Below, in pieces: positions 53,541-64,000 of a stretch of DNA of 64,000 nucleotides (position 1 is the first letter of the stretch; each line of letters opens with the position of its first letter). Origin of the DNA: Rhynchospora pubera (Eukaryota; Streptophyta; Magnoliopsida; Poales; Cyperaceae). The position numbers and the translations under genes were made by a program. The stretch covers positions 83,401,846 through 83,465,845 of the forward strand of contig CM051462.1 of NCBI GenBank assembly GCA_028095005.1, written 5' to 3'. The notes under the pieces are model-generated. The model was not told where the DNA came from, ran no database searches, and saw nothing but the letters and a program-made list of their open reading frames with translations.

Positions 53541-56500
53541 ATTGCATTATTTGCAATTTATATGCATAATTACGATGTCTAATCTTATATTTTGGAATAA
53601 ATAAAATATGAATCATATTCTAGATAGTATAAAGATTTAAAATGTAGATTAGTGTGATCAAATGACTAAGAATGAATCCATAAATGATTGAAATGCTCAA
53701 ACGATGCTCAGAATTGCATTATTTGCACTTATAAGCGTTATTACCATGTATAATCCAATCTTTTTGAATAAATAACATATGAATCATATTATAAACAGTA
53801 CAAAGAGTTTCAGTGTGCATTATTATAATCGAATAAATTAGAATGAATACAGAAATGATTGAAATGCTCAAATGATGCTCAGAATTGCATAATTTGAACG
53901 TTATATGCGTAATTATTTACGTTATATGCATTATTCACAGTTCATGTGCGTAATTACCATGTATAATCCAATCTTTCTTAATAAATAACATACGAATAAT
54001 ATTCTGGACAATTTAAATAGTTTAAATGTAGATTATTGTGATCAAATGTCTTAGAATGAATATGGAATCGATTGAAATGCTCAAACGATTTTCTGAATTG
54101 CATTATTTGCACTTTATATTTGCAATTATCAAGTATAATCCAATCTTTTCGAATAATTAAATTTTGAATAATATCCTAGACAGTATAAAAAATTTAAATT
54201 TAGATTATGGTGATCAAATGACTTAGAATGAATCTAGAAACAATTTAAAAGTTCAAACGATGCTCAGAATTGCATTATTCATACTTTATATGCATAATTA
54301 CCTTGTATAATCCAATCTTTTTTAATACATAACTTGTGAATCATATTCTAGACAGTATAAAGAGTTAAAATATAGATGATTGTGATCAAATTATTTAGAC
54401 TGAATACAGCTACAATTGAAATCCCCAAACGATGATTAGAATTGCATTATTTGCGCTTTATATGCATAATTACCATGTGTAATCCAATCTTTTTTAATAC
54501 ATAACTTGTGAATCAAATTCTAGACAGTATAAAAAGTACAAATATATATTATTGTGATGAATGAAGAAAAGATTGAAATGGTCAAACAATTCTCAGAATT
54601 TCACTTTATATGTGTAATTATCATGTATAATCTAATATTTTTTATTAACTAACTATTGAATAATATTCTAGACAGTATAAAGTGTTTCAATGTTGATCAT
54701 TGTGATCAAATGAGTTAGAACGGATCCAGAAACGATTGAAATGCTCAAACAATGCACATAATTGCATTATTTGCAATTTTTATGCATAATTAACTTGTAT
54801 CATCCATTCATTTAAATAAATATTATATGGATTATATTCTATGCATTATATAGAGTTTAATTATAGATTATTGTGATCAAATGACATAAAATGAATCGAC
54901 AAACAATTGAAATGTTCCAATGATGCTCAGAATTGTATTATTTGCACTTTATATGCGTAATTCCAATGTATAATCAAATCTTTACGAATAAATAACTATT
55001 GAATGATATTCTAGACAGTATAAAGTGTTTAATTGCAGATTATTGTGATCAAATGACAACGTCAAGAAACGGTTGAAATGCTCAAACGATGCTCAGAATT
55101 GCATTATTAGCAATTTATATGCATAATTAAGTTCTATAATCCAATATTTTGGAAAAACAAAAGCACATGGATCAGTTCTATACAGTATAAAGAGTCTAAT
55201 TGTAGATTATTGTCAGATAAAATGACATAGAATGAATCCAGAAATGATTGAAATGCTCCAACGTTGCTCAGAAATGCATTATTTGCAATTTATATACGTT
55301 ATTTCCATGTATAATCCAATATTTTTGAATAACTAACTATTAAATCGTATTCTAGACAGTACAAACTGTAAAGTGTTTGAATGTTAATCATTGTGATCAA
55401 ATTACTTAGAATGCATCAAGAAACGATTGAAATGCTCAAACATTGCTCAGAATTACATTATTTGCACTTTATATGGTTAATTACCTAATATAATCCAATA
55501 TTTTTGATAAATAGCATTTAAATCATATTCTCACAATATAAACAGTTTAAATTTAAATTATTGCGAACAAATGACATAGAATGAATCCAGAAACCATTGA
55601 AATGCTCAAACGATGCTCAAAATTGCATTATAATTTGCACTTGATATGCATAACTAACTTGTATAATCTAATTTTTTGAATAAATAACACATGGATCAGA
55701 TTCTATACAATATAAAGAGTTTCATTGTAGATTATTGAGATAAAATGACAAAGATTGAATCCAGAAACGATAGAAATGCTCAAAAGATACTCAGAATTGC
55801 ATTATTTGCACTTTATATGCATAATTACCATGTATAATCCAACCTTTGTGAATAAATAACTTTTAAATCATATCCTAGACAGTACATATTGCTTAAATAT
55901 TGATTATTCAGATCAAATGACAAATAATGTAACCAGAAACGATTGAAATGCTCAAACAATGTTCAGAATTGCATTATTTTGCACTTTATATGCATAATTT
56001 TTTTATATGCATAATTAACTTTTATAATCCAATCTTTTTGAATATTTAACACACAGATCATATTATATACTGTATAAATAGTTTAATTGTAGATTATTGT
56101 GATCAAATGACATAAAATGATTCCACAAATGATTGAAATAATCAAAAGATGCTCAGAATTGCATTATTTGCACTTTATATTTAAAATTAACTTGTATAAT
56201 CCATTTTTTTTTGAATGAATAACACACGAATCATATTCTATACACTATAATAAAGATTTTAATTGTAGATTATTGCGATCAAATGACATAGAATGAATCT
56301 ATAAACGATTGAAATGCTCAAACGATGCTCAGAATTGCATTAATTGTACTATATATGCATATGTAACTTGTATAATACAATCTTATTAAATAAATAACAC
56401 AAGGACCATATTCTACAGAGTATAAAGAGTTTAATTGTAGATTATTTTGATCAAATGACATATAATGACTCCAGAAACGATTCAAATGCTCCAATGATAC

Positions 56501-56758
56501 TCAGTATTGTATTATTTGCACTTTATATGCGTAAATGCAATGTATTATCCAATCTTTTTGAATAAATAATTATTGAATCATATTCTAGGCAGTATAAAAT
56601 GTTTAATTTTAGATTATTGTGATCAAATGAAATAGAATACGTCAAGAAACGGTTGAAATGCTCAAACGATAGTCAGAATTGCATTATATGTAATTTATAT
56701 GCATAAATAACTTGCATAATCCAATCTTTTTGAATAAATAACACATGGATCATATTCT

Positions 56759-57079
56759 AACAGTCGATCCGAACCGTTCATTGTGTTCTCCATATTGAAA
56801 TCTCATTGGAGACAAATCATATATTTTTCTGAAATTTTTTAGTATTTATTTGGTATTTTACAAAATTCTTAATCTAAACAATTATGGACCCTTCAATAAC
56901 TATGATTTTTAAAAATCTCAAAAAAATAGTAAAGAAAATCAGAAAAATGTAAAATTTGGTTTCCAATGAGATTTCAATGTGGAGAACACATTGAACGGTT
57001 CAGATTAGCCATTAGAACCTGAAAAGCTGAGATATAATCGCAACTGACGGGTCCATCCGTCAGTCGTGGCTGATTTTAG
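56759..57079. mobile_element. Truncated foldback MITE inside the satellite
   Basis: It matches the 30756 element from its inner left arm (AACAGTCGATCCGAACCG) to the right end (GTCAGTCGTGGCTGATTTTAG). About 70 bp of the left terminus are missing. Satellite sequence on the right restarts at TTGAATAAATAAC, upstream of the point where it stopped on the left, so part of a monomer is repeated. This suggests rearrangement after, or together with, insertion. Confidence 0.88.
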
Positions 57080-57539
57080 TCTCTGTTGAATAAATAACTT
57101 TTGAATCATATTATAAACAGTACAAAGAATTTCAATGTACATTATTGTAATCGAATAAATTAGAATGATTACAGAAATGATTGACAGTATAAAGTGTTTA
57201 AATATTGATTATTGAGATCAAATGACATAGAATGTATTCAGAAACGGTTGAAATGCTCAAACGATGTACAGAATTACATTATTTGCACTTTATATGCATA
57301 ATTAACTTGTATAATCCCATTTATTTAATATATAACACTTGGATCATATTATATATACAATAAAGAGTTTAATTGCAGATTATTGTGATCAAATGGTATA
57401 GAATGAATCCAGAAATGATTGAAATGCTCAAACGTTGCTCAGAATTGCATTATTTGTATTTTATATGCACAATTAACTTGTATAATCCAATCTTTTTGAA
57501 TAAATAACACTGGATCATATTCTATTGAGTATAAAGAGT

Positions 57540-59650
57540 TTAATTATAGATTATTGTGACAAAATGACATAGAATGAATCCAGAAATGATAAAATGCTCC
57601 TATGATGCACAGAATTGAATTATTTGCATTTTATATGGAAAATTAACTTGTATAATCCAATATTTTTGAATATATAATGCATGGATCATATTATATACAG
57701 TAGAAAGAGTTTAATAATAGATTAGTGTGATCAAATGACATCGAATGAATCCAGAAATGGTTGAAATGCTCAAACGATGCTCAGAATTGTATTATTTGCA
57801 ATAAGCATAATTAACTTGTATAATCTTTTTGAATAAATAACAAATGGATCATATTCTATACAGTATAAATTGTTCAATTGTTGATTATTGTGATCAAATG
57901 ACAAAGAATGAATCCAGAAATGTTTGAAATGCTCCAACGATGCTCAGAATTGCATTATTTGAACTTTATATGCGTAATTGTCATGTATTATCCAATCTTT
58001 TTGAATAAATAATTATTGAATCATATTCTAGACAGTATAAAGAGCTTAAATGAAAATTATTGTGACAAAATGATTTATAATGATTCCAGAAACGGTTGAA
58101 ATGATCATATCATGCTCAGAATTGCATTATTTGAACTTTATATGCATAAATACCATGTATAATCAGATCTTTTAAATAAATAACACATGGATCATATTCT
58201 ATACACTATAAAGATTTTAATTGTAGATTATTGAGATAAAATGACAAAGAATGAATCCAGAAATGATTGAAATGCTCCACGATGCTCAGAATTGCATTAT
58301 TTTCACTTTATATATGAATAATTACCATGTATAATCCAATATTTTTTATTATGTAACACATGGATCATATTGTATAAAGAATAAAGAGTTTAGTTGTTGA
58401 TTATTGTGTTCAAATGACGTAGAATGAATCCAGAGATGATTGAAATTCTCAAACGATGCTCAGAATTGCATCATTTGCATTTCGTATGCATAATTAACTT
58501 GTGTAATCCAATCTTTTCGAATGAATAACACATGGATCATATTCTATACAATTTAAATAGTTTAATTATAGATTATTGTGATAAAATGACATAGAATGAA
58601 TTCAGAAATGATTGAAATGCTCCTACGATGCTCAGAATTGCATTATTTGCATTTTATATGGATAATTAACTTGTATAATCCAATATTTTTTAATATATAA
58701 CGCATGGATCTTATTATATACAGTAAAGAGTTTAATTGTACATTATTGTGATCAAATGACGTAGAAAGCATCCATAAACGATTGAAATGCTCAAATGATA
58801 CACAGAATTGTATTATTAGAACTGTATAAGCATAATTAACTTGTATAATCCAATCTTTTTGAATAAATAACACATGGATCATATTCTTTACAGTATAAAT
58901 AGTTCAATTGTAGATTATTGTGATCAAATGACAAAGAATAAATCCATAAATGTTTGAAATGCTCCAACGATGCTCAGAATTGCATTATTTCATTTTTATA
59001 TGCGTAATTGCCATGTATTATACAATCTTTTTAAATAAATAATTATTGAATCATATTCTAGATAGTATAAAGAGCTGAAATGAAAATTATTGTGACGAAA
59101 TGACTTATAATGATTCCAGAAACGATTGAAAGGTTCAAATGATGCTTAGAATTGCATTGTTTGCATTTTATATGCATAATTACCTTGTATAATCCAGTCA
59201 ATTAGAACAAATAACACATGGATCATATTCTATACACTATAAAGGTTTTAAATGTAGATTATTGAGATAAAATGACAAAGAATGAATCCAGAAACGATTG
59301 AAATGCTCCAACGAAGCTCAGAATTGCATTATTTGTACTTTACATATGAATAATTACCATGTATAATCCAATATTTTTTATTATGTAACACATGGATCAT
59401 ATTATATACAGAATAAAGAGTTTAATTGTACATTATTGTGTTCAAATGACGTAGAATGAATCCAGAGATGATTGAAATGCTCAAACGATGATCAGAATTG
59501 CATTATTTGCATTTCATATGCATAATTAACTTGTATCATCCAATCTTTTTGAATAAATAACACACGGATCATATTCTATACAATATAGATAGTTTAATTA
59601 TAGATTATTGTGATAAAATGACATATAATGAATCCAGAAATGATTGAAAT
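57540..59650 (+). repeat. Six-monomer higher-order repeat in the satellite
   Basis: Consecutive monomers recur with a period of about 1,020-1,030 bp, six monomers. Matching landmarks are ATGCTCCTA(T/C)GATGC (57594 and 58616), GACAAAGAAT(G/A)AATCCA (57900 and 58930), GAGCT(T/G)AAATGAAAATTATT (58042 and 59073), TGAGATAAAATGACAAAGAA (58230 and 59258) and TTTTTTATTATGTAACACAT (58345 and 59371). A more diverged occurrence of the GAGTTCAAATGAAGATTATT type lies near 60620. Confidence 0.8.
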
Positions 59651-62600
59651 GCTCCAACGATGCTCTGAATATTTGCAGTTTATATGCGTAATTTCCATGT
59701 ATGATGCTACAGTAAATAATTATTGAATCATATTCTTGGCAGTTTAAAGTGTTTAATTGTAGATTATTGTGATCAAATTACATAGAATGAATCCAGAAAC
59801 GATTGAAATGCTCCTACGATGCTCAGAATTGCACTATTTGCATTTTGTATGGATAATTAACTTGTATAATCAATTCTATTTTACAACTAATGGATCATAT
59901 TGTTTACTGTAGAAAGAGTTTTATTGTAGATTATTGTGATCAAATGACATAGACTGAATCCAGAAACCATTGAAATGCTCCAACGATGCTCAAAATTGCA
60001 TTACTTGCACTTTATATGCACAACTAACTTGTACAATCCAATATTTTTGAATAAATAACACATGGATCATATTCTATACACTATAAAGATTTGAATTGTA
60101 GATTATTAAGATAAAATGACAAACAATGAATCTAGGAACGATTGAAATATTCTAACGATGCTAAGAATTGCATTATTTGCACATTATAAGCATAATTACC
60201 ATGTATAATCCAATATTTTTTATTATATAACACATGGATAAAGTAATTATTGAATCATATTCTAGACAGTATAAAGTAAAAAAATATTTGTTATTGTGAT
60301 CAAATGACATAGAATGAATCCTGAAACGGTTGCGATGTTCAAACGATGCTTAGAATTGCATTATCTGTACTTTATATGCATAATTAACTTGGATAATCCA
60401 ATCTTTTTGAATAAATAACACATGGATCATATTCTATACAGTACAAATAGTTCAATTGTAAATTATTGCGATCAAATAATAATGAATGAATCCAGTAACG
60501 ATTGAAATGCTCCAAAGATCCTCAGAATTGCATTTTTTGAAATTCATATGCGTAGTTGTCAATTATTATCCAATTTTTTTGAATAAATAATTATTGAATC
60601 AAATTCTAGACAGTTTAATGAGTTCAAATGAAGATTATTGTGACGAAATGACATATAATGATTCCAGAAACGGTTGAAATCATCAAACGATGCTCAGAAT
60701 TGCATTATTTGCACTTTATATGCATAATTACCATGTATAATCCAATCTTTTTGAATAAATAACATTTGAATCATATTGTGACAGTATAAATAGTTTAAAT
60801 TGAAATTATTGTGATCAAATGACATAGAATGAATCCAGAAACCATTGAAATGCTCCAACGATTCTCAAAATTGCATTACTTGCTCTTTATATGCATAACT
60901 AAATTGAATAATCCAATATTTTTGAATAAAAAACAAAATGAATCATATTCTATACACTATAAATAGTTTAATTGTAGATTATTGAGAAAAAAATGACAAC
61001 AAATGAAACCAGAAAACGATTGAAATACTCCAACGATGCTCAGATATTCGTTATTTGCAATTTATATGAGTAATTACCACGTAGAATCCAATATTTTTTA
61101 ATATATAACATATGGATCATATTATAGAGTTTAATTGTAGATTATTGTGTTCAATGATGTAGAATGAATCCATAAATGATTGAAATGCTCAAACGATGCA
61201 CAGAATTGCATTATTTTCATATTATATGGATAATTAACTTGTATAATCCAATCTTTTTTAATATATAACGCATGGATCGTATTATATACGGCAGAAAGAG
61301 TTTAATTGTAGATTGTTGTGTTCAAATGATGTAGAATGAATCCAGAAATGATTGAAATGCTCAAACGATGCACAGAATTGTATTATTTGCATTTTATATG
61401 CATAATTAACTTGTATAATCCAATCAATCAGAATAAATAACACATGGATCATATTCTATACACTATAAAGGTTTAATTGTAAATTATTGAGATAAAATGA
61501 CCAAGAATGATTCCAGAAACGATTGAAATGATCCAACTATGCTAATAATTGCATTATTTGCACTTTATATCCATAATTACCAAGTATAATCCAATATTTT
61601 TTAATATATAACACATGGATCATATTATAGAGTTGAAATGATGTAGAATGAATCCTGAAACGTTGAAATGCTCAAACGATCCTCGGAATTGCGTTATTTG
61701 CACTTCATATGCATAATTAACTTGCATAATTCAATCTTTCTGAATATATAACAAATGGATCATACTATATGCAGAATAACTAATTTAATTGTAAGTTATT
61801 GTAACAAAATGACATAGAATGAATTCAGAAACAATTGAAATACTCCAACGATGCTCATAAATTCATTATTGACAATTTATAAGAGTAATTACCACGTAGA
61901 ATCCAATAGTTTTGAATAAATAACTTCTGAATCATATTCTAGACAGTATAAAGTGATTAAATATTAATTTGTGAGATCAATTGACATAGAATGTATCCAG
62001 AAATGGTTGAAATGCTCAAATGATTCTCAGAATTGCATTATATGCAATTTATATGCATAATTAACTTGTATAATCCAATCTTTTTTAATATATAACACAT
62101 GGATCATATAATATACATAATGAAGAGTTTAATTATAGATTATTGTGTTCAAAAGACATAGAATGAATCCAGAAAGGATTAAAATGCTCGAATGATGCTC
62201 AGAATTGCATTATTTGCATTTTTTATGCATAATTAACTTGTATAATCCAATATTTTTGGATAAATAAAATATGGATCATATTCTATATAGTATAAAGAGT
62301 TTAATTGTAGATTATTGTGATCAAATGACATAGAATGAATCCAGAAATGGTTGAAATGTTCAAACAATGCTCAGAATTGCATTATTTGCACTATATATGC
62401 ATAATTAATGTATAATCCAATCTTTTTGAAAAAATAACACATGGATCGTATTATATACAGTATAAAGAGTTTAATTGAAGATTATCAAATGACATAGAAT
62501 GAATTCAGAAACGATTGAAATGCTCCAACGATAGTCAGAATTGCAATATTTTCACTTTATGCGTAATTACCATGTATTAACCTATCTTTATGAAGAAATA

Positions 62601-64000
62601 ATTATTGAATCATATTCTAGACAGTATAATGTTTTTAAGTATTAATTATTGTGGTCAAATGACATAGAATTAATCCTGAAACGGTTGCAATGCTCTAACA
62701 ATGCTCGGAATTGCATTATTTGCACTTTATTTTCATAATTAACTTGTATCATCCAATCCTTTTGAATAAATAACACATGAATCATATAATATATAGTATA
62801 AAGAGTTTAATTGAAGATTATTGTGATCTAATAACATAGAATGAATACATAATCGATTGAAATTCTCCAACGATGCTCAGAATTGCATATTTGCACTTTA
62901 TATTTGTAATTACCAAGTATAATCCAACCTTTTTGAGTAAATAACATATGAATCAAATTCTAGACAGTATAACAGTTTTAATTTAGATTATTGTGATCAA
63001 ATAACATATAATGCATCTAGAAACGGTTGAAATGCTCCAACGATGATCAGAATTGCATTATTTACACTTTATATGCTTAATTAACTTGTATGATCCAATA
63101 TTTTTGAATAAATAATGCATGGATCATATTCTATACATTATAAATAATTTAAATATATAGAGTATTGTAATAAAATGACGTAGAATGATTGCAGAAACGA
63201 TTGAAATGCTCCAACGATGCTCAGAATCTCATTATTTTCACTTTATATGCGTAATTACCATGTATTATCCAATCTTATTGAATAAATAATTATTGAATTA
63301 TATTCTAGACACTATAAGTGTTTAAATATGGATTATTGAGATCAAATTACATAGAATGTATCCAAAAATGGTTGAAATGCTCAAACAATGGCCAGAATAG
63401 CATTATTCGAAATATGTATGCGTAATTACCTTATATTATCCAATCTATTTGAATAAATAATCTTCGAATCATATTCTAGGCAGTATAAAGTGTTTAAATA
63501 TTCAATATTTTGATCAAATAAAATAGAATGAATACTATGCTTTTGAATAATCCTATGCTTTTGAATAACTAACAAAAGAATCATATTCCAGATAGTATAA
63601 AGTGTTTAATTGTTAATCATTGTGATCATATTACTTATAATGCATCCAGAAACGATTGAAATTCTCAAACAATGCCCAGAATTGTATTATTTGCACTTTA
63701 TTTGGGTAATTACCTACTATAATCCAATATTTTTGAATAAATAACATATGAATCATATTCTGACTGTATAAAGAGTTTAAATTTAATTTATTGTGATCAA
63801 ATGACATAGAATGAATCCAGAAAGCATTGAAATGCTCAAACAATACTCAGATTGAATTATAATTTGCAATTTATATGCATAATTAACTTGTACAATCCAA
63901 TCTTTTTTAATACATAACACGTGGATCATATTCAATACATTAGAAATAGTTCAATTGTGGATTATTGTGATCAAATGACATAGAATGAATCCAGAAACGA

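Larger units (their letters stand above)
51975..64000 (+). repeat. Satellite array, monomer about 171 bp
   Basis: About 70 head-to-tail monomers run to the window's edge. A typical monomer carries GAATGAATCCAGAAACGATT, GAAATGCTCAAACGATGCTC, AGAATTGCATTATTTGCACT, TTATATGCATAATTAC, TGTATAATCCAATC, GAATAAATAACA, GAATCATATTCTAGACAGTA, TAAAGAGTTTAA and GATTATTGTGATCAAATGAC in that order. Counting the typical monomer gives 171-172 bp, the nucleosome-scale length common to plant centromeric and other heterochromatic satellites. It is very A+T-rich. Neighbouring monomers differ at perhaps 10-20% of positions. From about 54.7 kb the ACATATGAATCATATTCTAG form gives way to ACACATGGATCATATTCTAT. The array is all in one orientation. 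ORFs in it (58643-58882, 63631-63843) are accidental. Confidence 0.96.

Noticed and set aside
51975..64000. Satellite as an rDNA spacer or telomere-associated repeat
   Set aside because: No rRNA sequence, no TTTAGGG runs and no promoter-like block are present. The array is too uniform and A+T-rich for an rDNA spacer, though its chromosomal position is unproven.
1..64000. tRNA, rRNA or snRNA genes
   Set aside because: No cloverleaf with A and B boxes or other RNA gene signature was noticed by eye. The only tRNA-related sequence is the 11-base primer-site match at 10843-10857.

Overview
The window looks like gene-poor, repeat-dominated nuclear DNA of a flowering plant. The reasons are plant-type transposable elements nested in one another (a long-LTR element primed by initiator-Met tRNA, MULE, hAT, CACTA and Tourist-like elements), a plastid ndhB fragment inserted in nuclear DNA, GT-AG introns, high A+T content, and a large satellite array with nucleosome-length monomers. 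No species can be named from the sequence. Almost all short ORFs are chance. Only one locus looks like an intact protein-coding gene.

Layout. 1-4417: unassigned DNA, a 284-bp-spaced tandem duplication and a minus-strand retroelement remnant. 4418-13850: a young minus-strand LTR element with LTRs of about 3.5 kb, a polypurine tract and a tRNA-iMet primer site, but no gag/pol (LARD-like); its 5' LTR lacks the outer 0.49 kb. 14448-17899: a long-TIR MULE with convergent spliced leaders and two gene-tail fragments. 18237-19088, 25748-26188 and 27940-28703: three non-autonomous hAT elements with perfect 8-bp target duplications. 22420-26390 and 33153-35150: a segmental duplication carrying a small membrane-protein gene, intact at 33740-34454 and broken at 22998-23677. 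A third, inverted, broken copy lies at 48672-49378. 36242-37900: a MULE with a perfect 9-bp target duplication. 38.4-43.2 kb: a composite region full of GGAGTA motifs, with two 100-bp tandem arrays and duplicated exon-like pieces. 43.3-44.6 kb: a second copy of the left-hand retroelement remnant. 45018-48406: a CACTA element that has captured a protein phosphatase 2C exon. 51975-64000 and beyond: a satellite with monomers of about 171 bp, containing 4-monomer and 6-monomer higher-order repeats and one truncated inserted MITE.

The elements do not form a pathway. The window is a record of transposition: duplicated blocks supply empty sites that date and delimit insertions, and the membrane-protein family is the most interesting unexplained coding content. 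The satellite suggests a centromeric, pericentromeric or other heterochromatic location, which is inference. Percentages and counts given below were made by eye.
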